Assembly: GCA_964586135.1 (NCBI GenBank)
Contig: CAZPGS010000002.1
Span: forward strand, 1 to 59,665
Length of the DNA: 59,665 nt
Direction of reading: 5' to 3'
Source: WYZ-LMO8 sp964586135
Lineage (GTDB): Archaea; Thermoproteota; Methanomethylicia; Nezhaarchaeales; WYZ-LMO8
Shown in pieces: positions 1 through 7,461 of the stretch (within the stretch, counting starts at the first letter, position 1; the number at the start of each line of letters is the position of its first letter). Below the pieces are notes generated by a model that saw only the letters and a program-made list of their open reading frames with translations, searched no databases and was not told where the DNA came from. Made by a program: the position numbers and the translations under genes.

Positions 1-102
1 GGCTGGCGCCTCACGGCGCCGCGCTCCCCGACGGAGGGGGACTTTCCTCAGGTGCGCGATGACACCCGAAGGCTGCCCGACCTCTCCCGGCACCCAAGTT
101 AA
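1..102 (-). ncRNA. rnpB: RNase P RNA, 5' part (cut by window edge)
   Basis: Read on the minus strand the sequence contains GAGGAAAGTCC (plus positions about 43-53). This is the hallmark of conserved region I in the catalytic core of RNase P RNA, the RNA that matures the 5' ends of tRNAs. GC-rich pairing segments flank it. The 3' part lies outside the window. The 5' end is inferred, about 25 nt downstream of a TATA element, so it is uncertain by several bases. An open frame crosses the region on the same strand, but it reads through the structured RNA and does not look like a protein. Confidence 0.85.
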
Positions 103-116
103 GAGGTCCTTTCAAG

Positions 117-131
117 TATTTAAGCTTAAAA
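117..131. promoter_or_regulatory. Bidirectional TATA element between rnpB and tiaS
   Basis: The perfect 12-bp palindrome TTTAAGCTTAAA (119-130) lies between two divergent genes. It is 20-30 bp from the inferred RNase P RNA start and about 32-43 bp upstream of the tiaS start codon. Being self-complementary, it can serve as TATA box in both directions. Confidence 0.6.
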
Positions 132-161
132 AGCTCTTGTACAAAGTTTGGAGGCTCGGAG

Positions 162-1502
162 TTGTCGTACGACGTCCTCCACGTGGGAGTGGATAGCGTC
201 GACTCTTGGATGGGCGGCTGTACAACCCACTTCGTCTTCGAGGTCTTGAGAGACGTCGCGAACCGGCTTGACGTCAAATTGCTAGACTACCCTCTGCTGG
301 TGAGGCTAAACCCCAACATCCCTTGGAGGACGCGGGGCAACGGTGCCGTGTGCTTGAGGTTAAAGATCCGGAGCAATGAGATCACGACTTTCGAGAAACT
401 GCTTGAGCTAAAGCTTAGGAGCTACACCGACAAGTCCTACGACTGCGACCCCGTAATAGCCTTGCTCTACGGAGAGGGTCACGAAGGTCTCTCAAACTTC
501 TACGAGAAGGCCCTGACCCGCGTAGTGGCGTTGCAAGAGGCACTAGACCTAGCGAAGAGGCACGACGTCAAAGTAATCAAGACTAGGAGTGGCTTGGGGC
601 TCATAGGGGCACTAGCAGCAATAGGCTCCCTGGCGGAGGGGGACTACACATACGAAGTACTGGCCTATAGAGAAGAGGGAGCTCCTAGGCTCGTAGACCA
701 CGACAGCGTCTGGGCCTTGGAGTTTGAGACGTGGCCTTACACATTCAACAACATCGATCCCGAGACGGGGAGGGTGCTCTTGACCCCTCGCGGTCCCGAC
801 CCTGTCCTCTATGGGATTAGAGGGGAGGACCCTGGGACGCTGATGAGGGCTCTAAGGACTCTTAGGGTCTACACAAAGACCGTGGGCCGCTTGCTGTTCA
901 GAAGCAATCAGGGGACGGACTGCCACTACATGAGTGTGAGGGACATAGAAGAGGTAGAGCCCTACTCCTCAATATCTATCAAGGGGAGGGTGGCGTCTAA
1001 GCCCATAGTCATGAGGGGTGGGCACGTGATCTTCAAGCTATCGAGCGGCGGGAAAGAGATTTACTGTGCTGCCTACAAGCCATCGGGCACCGTGAGGGAT
1101 GTAGCTGAGAGGCTCGTGGTCGGCGATGAGGTCGAGGTGTGCGGAGGGGTGAGGAGGTTTCCGGGCTTAGAAGCTCTATCCCTAAATGTAGAGAGGCTCG
1201 TGGTCTTAAGGGCAGAGGAGGAGGTCGAGGAGGAGAACCCTCCATGTCCGAGGTGCGGGAAGAGGCTTAAGAGCATGGGGAGGTGCGGTGGTTATAAGTG
1301 CAAGAGGTGCGGGTTCAAGAGCGTCGACGCCTGCAAACCACTCTTTAGGCGCTCAAGGAGTAAGGTCGAGGGTGTGTACACGCCCCCGCCTAGGTCGATG
1401 AGGCACTTGGCTAAGCCTCTTAGGAGATACGGCCTCGAGAAAAAAGGGCTTTATGAGGGCGAGGAGATGGAGTTAAGGAGGGCCCTAACACTTGAGCGGT
1501 GA
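162..1502 (+). CDS. tiaS: tRNA(Ile2) agmatinylcytidine synthetase TiaS
   Basis: TiaS attaches agmatine to C34 of tRNA-Ile(CAU) so that it reads AUA; the reaction uses ATP and occurs only in archaea. The 446-aa product has the family's normal length. Visible motifs are the N-terminal phosphate-handling region followed by GGCTTHF, then LNPNIPWRTRGNGAV, EGDYTYEVLAYR, a TFNNID...LTPRGPDPVLYGIRGE block and FRSNQGTDCHY. An OB-fold follows, then a C-terminal zinc ribbon (CPRCGKR and KCKRCGF). The N-terminal motif reads DSVDS where I would expect DDTDS. The TTG start at 162 is chosen because GGAGG lies 9 bases upstream and the family begins here. The stop overlaps the next small gene by 11 bases. Confidence 0.93.
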   Translation: MSYDVLHVGVDSVDSWMGGCTTHFVFEVLRDVANRLDVKLLDYPLLVRLNPNIPWRTRGNGAVCLRLKIRSNEITTFEKLLELKLRSYTDKSYDCDPVIALLYGEGHEGLSNFYEKALTRVVALQEALDLAKRHDVKVIKTRSGLGLIGALAAIGSLAEGDYTYEVLAYREEGAPRLVDHDSVWALEFETWPYTFNNIDPETGRVLLTPRGPDPVLYGIRGEDPGTLMRALRTLRVYTKTVGRLLFRSNQGTDCHYMSVRDIEEVEPYSSISIKGRVASKPIVMRGGHVIFKLSSGGKEIYCAAYKPSGTVRDVAERLVVGDEVEVCGGVRRFPGLEALSLNVERLVVLRAEEEVEEENPPCPRCGKRLKSMGRCGGYKCKRCGFKSVDACKPLFRRSRSKVEGVYTPPPRSMRHLAKPLRRYGLEKKGLYEGEEMELRRALTLER

Positions 1503-1665
1503 GGATCTCCCCAAGGACATCGAGCTGACGCGCATGAACAACATAGGAAGGGTCTTCAAGTGCAAGTACTGCGGAGCCATCTTCGTGGGTCTCAACGACG
1601 CTAAGAGGCACAGCGAGAGGCCTGATCCTCAATGCTTAAGCCTAAGGAGGAGGGAGAGGGCCTAA
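1492..1665 (+). CDS. Small C2H2-like zinc-finger protein (57 aa)
   Basis: A frame too short for most gene callers begins with TTG inside the end of tiaS. It encodes about 57 residues with the pattern CKYCGAIF..., then histidine in AKRHSER and a later cysteine (PQC). This resembles a single C2H2-type finger, followed by a basic tail of arginines (LRRRERA). Small archaeal zinc fingers of this kind are common, and their partners are mostly unknown. Overlap with tiaS implies co-transcription. Function is unknown; a nucleic-acid-binding role is inferred only from the finger and the basic tail. Confidence 0.6.
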   Translation: MSGEDLPKDIELTRMNNIGRVFKCKYCGAIFVGLNDAKRHSERPDPQCLSLRRRERA

Positions 1666-1686
1666 GCTAGGCCTAAGAGGGCCTGG

Positions 1687-1965
1687 CTACCCCCCACCAG
1701 CCGGCGGAAATATGGAGATGGTAGAGCCGTCCCTGAGCTTAGCCCTCAACCCTCCGAGAAACATGCAATCTCTCCCGTCCACCAAGACTTTCAAATAACT
1801 CTTCAAGTCCTCTCCTTCAAAAATCAGCTCCTTGACCTCGGGCTTCTGATCGACTAGCGACTCTAGCAGTTGCCCCACAGTAGAGTCTTCAGCAAGTTCC
1901 ATCTCGATACTCTTCCAGCCCATGACATTTCTCAAAAAGCCGTAGACTTCTACCTTGACTTTCAA
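1687..1965 (-). CDS. MoaD/ThiS-family sulfur carrier
   Basis: This 92-aa beta-grasp protein ends in PPAGGG. The C-terminal Gly-Gly, preceded by the FPP of MoaD-type proteins, is the site that is adenylated and thiocarboxylated so sulfur can be passed to molybdopterin (or in relatives to thiamine or tRNA). It begins KVKVEVYGFLRNVMG, typical of the family. It is divergent from, and shares a promoter region with, a tungsten aldehyde oxidoreductase that needs a pterin cofactor, which favours MoaD over ThiS. The start is a TTG at 1965. Confidence 0.85.
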   Translation of the reverse strand: MKVKVEVYGFLRNVMGWKSIEMELAEDSTVGQLLESLVDQKPEVKELIFEGEDLKSYLKVLVDGRDCMFLGGLRAKLRDGSTISIFPPAGGG

Positions 1966-1984
1966 GAGGGCCCCTTCAACTATC

Positions 1985-2006
1985 TCCTTAAAAACTTTAA
2001 AAAATT
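1985..2006. promoter_or_regulatory. Shared promoter, moaD-like and AOR-HPS genes
   Basis: A/T-rich CCTTAAAAACTTTAAAAAATT contains two TATA-like cores 30-50 bp upstream of the AOR-HPS start (2036) and 20-40 bp upstream of the divergent moaD-like gene (1965). It implies coordinated expression of the enzyme and its cofactor-sulfuration protein. Confidence 0.55.
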
Positions 2007-2035
2007 TGAGGGAGAAAAAGCCTTGGGGACCAAGG

Positions 2036-4534
2036 TTGGGCGGCTACGTCGGAAGGATGCTTGAAGTGGACTTAACGAGGGACAATGTAGCGGTCATAGA
2101 CTTAGATTGGGACGTGGCCATGAAGTTCGTGGGTGGTAGGGGCTATGCGGTAAAGCTGCTCTTCGATCTATTGAGGCCGGGTATTGATCCGTTAAGCGAG
2201 GACAACATCTTAATATTCATGACCGGGCCCCTAACCGGTACTAGGGCTCCAGCATCAGGTAGATTCGTGGTATCTTCTAAGTCACCTCTAACGAACACCG
2301 TCTTCGATTCTCACTGCGGAGGGGCTTGGGGTCCTGAGTTGAAGAGAGCCGGCTTCGATGGAGTAATAATCAAGGGGAAGAGCCCTAGACCGGTGTACTT
2401 GTTCGTGAGCCACGGCAAGGCCGAGATACGTGACGCGAGCAGAATGTGGGGCCTCGAAACGGACGCCACAACAGATGCTATTAAGAGAGATATAGGGCTT
2501 GACGACGTCAAGGTCTGTTGTATAGGTCCCGCTGGCGAAAACCGAGTAAAGTTTGCCTGCATAATAAGCGAGAGGCATAGAGCTGCTGGAAGAGGCGGCC
2601 TAGGTGCGGTAATGGGCTCCAAAAACCTGAAGGCTATAGCGGTCAAGGGCACGGGCGAGGTCACGGTCGCAAACCCCAAGGCGTTTAACGAGGAAGCCAA
2701 GAAGGCTCTGGAGGTCTTAAGGGGGAACCCGATAACAGGAGACAGCCTAGGGCGCTACGGGACGGCGTTCCTCGTGCACTTGATGAACAAAGCAGGCGTA
2801 TTGCCATCGTACAACTTCACGCGGGGCTTCTTTGAGGGGGCCGAGGACGTGTGCGGTGAGAGGATCACGGAGACCATGCTCGTGAAGAGAACGGCCTGCT
2901 ACGGCTGTCCGATAGCCTGTGCTCGCCTGATAAAGTACAAGATCGGCGAAGAAGTTGTGTCCTCTGGGCCAGAGTACGAAAGCGTATGGGCCTTAGGGCC
3001 GAATTGCGGAATATGGAATGTAAACGTCATAGTACGAGCAAACGATCTGTGCAATAAGTTGGGCTTGGACACGATTTCGATGGGTAACGTGATAGGGTTC
3101 CTCATGGAGTGCCACGAGAGGGGGCTTTTAAAAGGGCTTGGCGAGGTCGACCTAAAGCTCAATTTCGGCAACTCCGATGCGCTGTTGAAATTAATTGTGG
3201 ACACGGCCTACAAGAGGGGGCTCGGTGCGCTGGCGAGCGAGGGGGTCAGCAGAATAGCGAAGACCCTTGGCGCAGAGGACATGGCCGCTCACGTGAAGGG
3301 GCTCGAGCTACCAGCTTACGATCCGCGAGGGGCCAAGGGGATGGCACTAGCCTACGCCACCTCCAACAGGGGGGGTTGCCACTTGAGGGCTTACGTCGTG
3401 ATGAGCGAGATACTCGGAGTCCCTAGATACATAGACCCCTTATCGTATGAAGGCAAGGCCGAGCTGGTCAAGAGGCTCCAAGATGTCTCGGCGGTGATAG
3501 ACTCGCTTGTGATGTGTAAGTACACCATGTTGGCGCTTTTCTCAACGCTAGCTTACGAGCCGACGCACTACGCAAGGCTCCTGACGACGGCAACGGGCTT
3601 CTACGTCGATGAAGAAGAGTTTTACAAGGTGGGGGAGAGGATTTACAACCTCGAGAGGCTGTTCAACATCAGAGAGGGATTCGGTAGGCCTCACGACGTC
3701 CTACCCCTAAGGTTCTTGAGGGAGCCGCTAAGAGAGGGCCCTGCTAAGGGAGAGGTCGTTGACTTAACGAGACTCCTCGACGCCTACTACATGGTCAGGG
3801 GTTGGAACTACGACGGAGTACCGATGGACAAAAAGCTTCGCCAACTAGGCCTGGAGCCCTTGTACACAGGGCCTAAACTTCAAGTAGCAATAGACGAGAG
3901 GTACTTAAAGGACGGCTTGAGCATAGCAGAGGCCTGCTACAGAGGAGGGGCCGAGATCCTCGAAGTTGGGACGCCCCTCATAAAGTCCGCTGGCCTAGAG
4001 GCCGTGAGAGAGTTTAGGAGGAGGTTCCCCTACGCTACAATAGTCGCTGATTTGAAGACCTTCGATACCGGCTGGTTAGAGGTCGAATTGGCGGCCGAAT
4101 CGGGGGCCGACGTAGTGACAGTGCTGGGGGCAACCGACGACTATACGATCAAAGACGCCGTAGGCGCAGCTAGGAAGTACAATGTCAAAATAATGTGCGA
4201 CCTGATAAATGTTCCAGACCCCCTCACTAGGGCCAAAGAGGTGGAGAGGCTTGGATGCGATATAATATGCGTTCACATGGGCATAAGCGTGCAAATGAGG
4301 GAGAGAGACGTGACCAAGAAGATGGCCATGCTCAAGGAGATAGTCAAGAGCGTCAAGGTCCCTGTGGCTGTAGCGGGCGGCGTAAGGCTTGAGCACGTGG
4401 ACGACTTGGTAAGGTGCGGTTGCAAGATAATAATCGTGGGCTCGGCGATAACTAGGTCTTCCAGCCCCGAAGAGGCCACGAGAAGGTTTATAGCGACAAT
4501 ACGAGGGGCTTACGAGGGGCTCAAGAGCTCTTAG
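2036..4534 (+). CDS. Fusion: aldehyde ferredoxin oxidoreductase + 3-hexulose-6-phosphate synthase
   Basis: One uninterrupted frame (832 aa from the TTG at 2036) joins two enzymes. Residues 1 to about 605 are a tungsten-pterin aldehyde:ferredoxin oxidoreductase: N-terminal GGYVGRMLEVDLT, GPLTGTRAPASGRF, the Fe-S ligands in CYGCPIAC and a later cysteine in SNRGGCHLRAY, and the usual family ending near LLDAYYMVRGWNYDGVP. Residues from about 616 are a complete TIM barrel of the HPS/KGPDC family: VAIDERYLKDG, GGAEILEVGTPLIKS, ADLKTFDTG with the catalytic Asp/Lys set, and AGGVRLEHVDDL...GSAIT. HPS joins or releases formaldehyde and ribulose 5-phosphate. Family members of AOR (FOR) oxidise formaldehyde. 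Upstream codons exist to 1955, but family homology begins near 2036. The 3' end overlaps pyrG by 14 bases on the opposite strand. Confidence 0.9.
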   Translation: MGGYVGRMLEVDLTRDNVAVIDLDWDVAMKFVGGRGYAVKLLFDLLRPGIDPLSEDNILIFMTGPLTGTRAPASGRFVVSSKSPLTNTVFDSHCGGAWGPELKRAGFDGVIIKGKSPRPVYLFVSHGKAEIRDASRMWGLETDATTDAIKRDIGLDDVKVCCIGPAGENRVKFACIISERHRAAGRGGLGAVMGSKNLKAIAVKGTGEVTVANPKAFNEEAKKALEVLRGNPITGDSLGRYGTAFLVHLMNKAGVLPSYNFTRGFFEGAEDVCGERITETMLVKRTACYGCPIACARLIKYKIGEEVVSSGPEYESVWALGPNCGIWNVNVIVRANDLCNKLGLDTISMGNVIGFLMECHERGLLKGLGEVDLKLNFGNSDALLKLIVDTAYKRGLGALASEGVSRIAKTLGAEDMAAHVKGLELPAYDPRGAKGMALAYATSNRGGCHLRAYVVMSEILGVPRYIDPLSYEGKAELVKRLQDVSAVIDSLVMCKYTMLALFSTLAYEPTHYARLLTTATGFYVDEEEFYKVGERIYNLERLFNIREGFGRPHDVLPLRFLREPLREGPAKGEVVDLTRLLDAYYMVRGWNYDGVPMDKKLRQLGLEPLYTGPKLQVAIDERYLKDGLSIAEACYRGGAEILEVGTPLIKSAGLEAVREFRRRFPYATIVADLKTFDTGWLEVELAAESGADVVTVLGATDDYTIKDAVGAARKYNVKIMCDLINVPDPLTRAKEVERLGCDIICVHMGISVQMRERDVTKKMAMLKEIVKSVKVPVAVAGGVRLEHVDDLVRCGCKIIIVGSAITRSSSPEEATRRFIATIRGAYEGLKSS

Positions 4535-6224
4535 CCGAGCTATCCGAGGCAGTCGACCTCTTGAGCCTGTGCTCCAGGCATGCCTTAACGAAGCCGTAGA
4601 ACAGAGGCGAAGGCCTATTTGGCCTCGACTTGAACTCTGGATGGGCCTGCGTCGCCACGAAGAATGGATGATCCTTAAGCTCGATGAATTCGACCCTTCG
4701 ATTATCAACGCTATACCCCGAGAAGACCATGCCGTAGCTCTGGAGGAGCGACCAGTAAGCAGGGTTTATCTCGTATCGGTGTCTGTGCCTCTCAAATATT
4801 ATCGGCCTGCCATAAAGCTCGTAGACTTTAGTTCCGGGCTCGAGGACCGTGGCTTGGGCTCCCAACCTCATCGTCCCGCCGACCTCTTTGACGTGATATT
4901 GCTCCGGCAACAAGTCCACGACGGGGTGACTAGTGGATGGATCCAGCTCTGTTGTGTTTGCGTCCTTAAGGCCCACGACGTTCCTCACGAACTCCACAAC
5001 AGCTAATTGCATACCAAAGCATATACCCAAAAAGGGGATCTTGTTCTCCCTTGCATACTTAATCACCTTCATCTTACCTTCAGCGCCGCGTGCTCCGAAG
5101 CCCGGCAGGACTACTATGCCGTCGCACGAGCTCAAAATCTCTTGGTACTCTCTTGGTATCTCCTCGCCTTGGTCGAGCGGTGTAGCCTCAAGCCAGGTCA
5201 TGTTAACCTTAGTCTCGAGGGCAGCCCCTGCATGCTTTAAGGCCTCTATTATGCTAATGTAGGAGTCCTTCAACCTCGTGTACTTGCCGCACATGCAAAC
5301 ATTGACTTCATGCTTGTGGAACTTGTGCCTCCTCACCACTTCCTTCCAAGAAGACCAGTCCGCCTTGGCGCCATCCAACATCAATCGCCTACAGATGTAG
5401 TCACCCATCCCTTGTTCGTCTAGTATTATTGGTAGCTCGTATATGCACTCGATGTTGTAAGAAGTGAAGACGGCTTCCTCACGGACGTTGCTGTAAAGCG
5501 CTATCTTCTTCTTAGATTCCTCGTCTAGTGGGTACTTACATCGTGCTACTATTACATCGGGCTGTATGCCAATACGCCTGAGCTCTTGCACGCTATGCTG
5601 GAGGGGCTTCGTCTTGAATTCTCCGGTCACCTCAAGTATTGGCACGAGGGCCACGTGTACGAAGAGGGTGTTCGAAGGGCTCTCCTCAAGCCTCATCTGC
5701 CTGATGGCCTCGAGAAATGGGAGGCCCTCTATGTCCCCCGTAGTGCCCCCACACTCAACAAGGGTCACGTCTGCATGGCTTCTCTGAGCTACAGATCGTA
5801 TTCTCCTCTTCACCTCATCAGTTACGTGCGGTATTATTTGCACGCACTTGCCGAGGTACTTGCCCTTTCTCTCGGCCTCTATGACTGCCATGTAGACCTG
5901 TCCCGTCGTGATGTTGTTGTCCTTTGAGAGGTCTATGTCGAGAAAACGCTCGTAGTGGCCAAGATCTAGGTCTACTTCACCTCCATCTTCTGTCACAAAG
6001 ACCTCGCCATGCATGTATACCCGGCTCTAAGCACGAGGCTTAGAGCCTATGGGTTCATGGTTCCTGCATCGACGTTTATGTCTACCCGGCCCACGGGCCT
6101 ATGGGTCTATCTTTATCGCCGTTACCGAGAAGCCCTTGACTCGTAACATCTTACCTATCGATGCTGTCACGGCTCCTTTGCCTACGCCCGACAGGACACC
6201 TCCCGTAATGAATATGTACTTCAT
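4521..6224 (-). CDS. pyrG: CTP synthase, interrupted by two small BHB introns
   Basis: CTP synthase makes CTP from UTP, ATP and glutamine. The continuous frame starts only at MHGEVFVTEDGGE (6014), lacking about 53 essential residues. Reading back from the ATG at 6224 gives the missing part, MKYIFITGGVLSGVGKG ... KIDP, then an in-frame TAG. Removing 6082-6100 and 6017-6048 gives DPYINVDAGTMNPYMHGE, the universal Mg/ATP-binding region, in frame with the rest. The spliced product is 550 aa, normal for the family. The amidoligase domain is followed by a class I glutaminase with GICFGMQ (nucleophile Cys) and a C-terminal HPEF. A TATA box lies at 6261-6270. Without splicing, translation would stop after 41 residues. 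Confidence 0.9.
6017..6048 (-). other. Predicted 32-nt BHB intron 2 of pyrG
   Basis: On the minus strand the order is: exon base-pairing segment ACCC, 5' bulge AT^A, a perfect 10-bp stem (GGCTCTAAGC with GCTTAGAGCC) closing loop CTCGT, then GGGT pairing with the exon ACCC, then 3' bulge AT^A. Cutting after the second base of each 3-nt bulge, the standard archaeal splicing-endonuclease position, yields ...AACCCAT+ACATGC..., i.e. Asn-Pro-Tyr-Met. The intron is A + hairpin + GGGT + AT (1+10+5+10+4+2). An in-frame TAG straddles the 5' splice site. Exonic CCATG and CATGG near the junctions could add an outer helix. Confidence 0.85.
6082..6100 (-). other. Predicted 19-nt BHB intron 1 of pyrG
   Basis: The minus-strand intron is AGGCCCGTGGGCCGGGTAG. 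Upstream exon ACCC pairs with intron GGGT. Bulges are AT^A (5') and AG^A (3'), and the intron hairpin is GGCC-CGTG-GGCC. Excision gives GACCCAT+ACATAAAC, coding Asp-Pro-Tyr-Ile-Asn. The exon target ACCCAT^ACAT is almost identical to that of intron 2, 33 bases downstream in the spliced message. The outer exonic helix is weak (one G-C pair), so this would be a relaxed BHB. As in intron 2, an in-frame TAG spans the 5' splice site. Confidence 0.85.
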
Positions 6225-6260
6225 AATCACTCACACAAAGTGCGTCTGACCTCTGAGGTG

Positions 6261-6270
6261 AGATAAACCT
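6261..6270 (-). promoter_or_regulatory. TATA box of pyrG
   Basis: Minus-strand AGGTTTATCT lies 37-46 bp upstream of the reconstructed pyrG ATG at 6224 and 60 bp downstream of the tfe stop. It supports the 6224 start over the apparent start at 6014. Confidence 0.5.
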
Positions 6271-6323
6271 TGCGCGACATTTGCCTTAACTCATCGCAGC
6301 GAAGACGTAAGTCTGGGCTACGT

Positions 6324-6851
6324 CTACGGGTCTTTCTCTAAAACCTCGATCTTTGCTCTCAGCTTCTCAATCATCTTCTGATTGTCAAAGCTCTGCAACA
6401 TCGCACCGCAGTGGGGACATTTGAACTGCTGGTTCATGGCCCTCTCAAACGGCACCCTATCGTTGCAACCACTTGGACATATGAAAAAGACTTTTTGCTC
6501 TTCGTACCGAAGTCTCTCACGTAACCTGTTTAAGACGAGCTTCTTCCTCTCCTTCACGATCTCCTTTAAGCCCTCTTTGTTTAGAGACCAAAAATAGAGA
6601 AAGTAGCTCTTCTCCTCGTCGACTTCCCTCCTATAGGTCACTATGTGCTTATCGAGGAGGTCATAGAGGATGCGCCTCACTTGGTTGAGCCTCATGCCGG
6701 TCCTCTCGGCTATGAGTTCGTCGACCACCTCGCTCTCATTTAGCAGTACTTTGACTACTTTGACCGCCTCTTCGCCACAGAGCAAGGTGATTAACCTCGT
6801 TATTACGTCCGAAGACTCCTTGTCGTAGCGAAGTGGCGCTCCAGAGTTCAT
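6324..6851 (-). CDS. tfe: Transcription initiation factor E, alpha subunit (TFE)
   Basis: TFE helps TBP-TFB-RNA polymerase open promoter DNA. The 175-aa protein shows the expected order: an N-terminal extended winged helix (residues about 15-90, ending near RREVDEEKSYFLYFWSLN), a charged linker (LNRLRERLRYEEQKVFF), and a C-terminal zinc ribbon with CPSGC and CPHC pairs about 25 residues apart. The C-terminal tail (MIEKLRAKIEVLEKDP) is a short amphipathic helix. Its ATG at 6851 faces trm56 across a shared A/T-rich promoter. Confidence 0.93.
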   Translation of the reverse strand: MNSGAPLRYDKESSDVITRLITLLCGEEAVKVVKVLLNESEVVDELIAERTGMRLNQVRRILYDLLDKHIVTYRREVDEEKSYFLYFWSLNKEGLKEIVKERKKLVLNRLRERLRYEEQKVFFICPSGCNDRVPFERAMNQQFKCPHCGAMLQSFDNQKMIEKLRAKIEVLEKDP

Positions 6852-6887
6852 TACATTCTTACACCTGAGTTATAGAGCATCTAAGCA

Positions 6888-6900
6888 AGTTTAAAAATAC
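6888..6900. promoter_or_regulatory. Bidirectional TATA element, tfe / trm56
   Basis: AAGTTTAAAAATAC lies about 20-30 bp upstream of the trm56 GTG start (6919), which suits a nearly leaderless mRNA, and 37-49 bp upstream of the tfe ATG on the other strand. Confidence 0.55.
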
Positions 6901-6918
6901 TGACTTCGCTACTATTCG

Positions 6919-7452
6919 GTGTGCAAAACCAGGATAATAATACTAAGATACGGCCATAGGCCCACGCGGGATAAAAGGGTCAGCACGCATTTGGCCCTCG
7001 TAGCTCGAGCCTTCGGAGCCCACGAAGCATGGTTTGACACGAAGGATGAGGGCTTAGAGAGGAAGATAGCCCAGGTGAACGAAACTTTCGGCGGAAGATT
7101 CGCCGTAAAGACAGGCATAGACTTGGTGAAGGCGATAGCGAGGGCTAAGAGGGAGGGCTCCTGCGTAGTACACTTGACGATGTACGGCATACCCTTGCCC
7201 CAAGTTATAAAAGAGATCAGGGGCAAGGACAAGCTGTTGGTGCTCGTGGGAGGGCCTAAGGTCCCTAAATACTTCTATGAGGTGGCCGACTACAACGTCT
7301 CCATAACAAATCAACCTCATAGTGAAGTGGCCGCCCTGGCGGTGTTCTTGGACTGGTTCTACGGAGGAAGAGAGTTTAACTTTAAGTTTGAGGGAGGGAG
7401 GATCGAAGTCGAACCCTGTGAGAGGGGCAAAAAGGTCAGGGTATTAAGGTGA
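6919..7452 (+). CDS. trm56: tRNA (cytidine(56)-2'-O)-methyltransferase Trm56
   Basis: Trm56 methylates the ribose of C56 in the T-loop of archaeal tRNAs using SAM. The 177-aa sequence has the SPOUT-like opening of this family (RIIILRYGHRPTRDKRVSTH), followed by HLALVARAFGAHEAWF, HLTMYGIP, VLVGGPKVP and the C-terminal knot region SITNQPHSEVAALAVFLD. The GTG at 6919 sits 20-30 bp after a TATA box. The gene ends 9 bases before hflX, suggesting co-transcription. Confidence 0.92.
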   Translation: MCKTRIIILRYGHRPTRDKRVSTHLALVARAFGAHEAWFDTKDEGLERKIAQVNETFGGRFAVKTGIDLVKAIARAKREGSCVVHLTMYGIPLPQVIKEIRGKDKLLVLVGGPKVPKYFYEVADYNVSITNQPHSEVAALAVFLDWFYGGREFNFKFEGGRIEVEPCERGKKVRVLR

Positions 7453-7461
7453 ACAGAAGGT

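Noticed and set aside
11..277. Minus-strand open frame of 88 aa
   Set aside because: It reads through RNase P RNA and the start of tiaS; composition is not protein-like.
6017..6100. pyrG interruptions as programmed frameshift or ribosomal bypassing
   Set aside because: Both inserts contain exact exon-complementary tetramers, hairpins and standard BHB cut positions, and purA shows the same plan; splicing explains all three without extra assumptions.
6017..6100. pyrG inserts as a simple assembly or sequencing artefact
   Set aside because: Random errors would not give perfect 4-bp and 10-bp stems plus junctions that restore consensus residues exactly. Independent confirmation has not been done, but this is the less likely reading.
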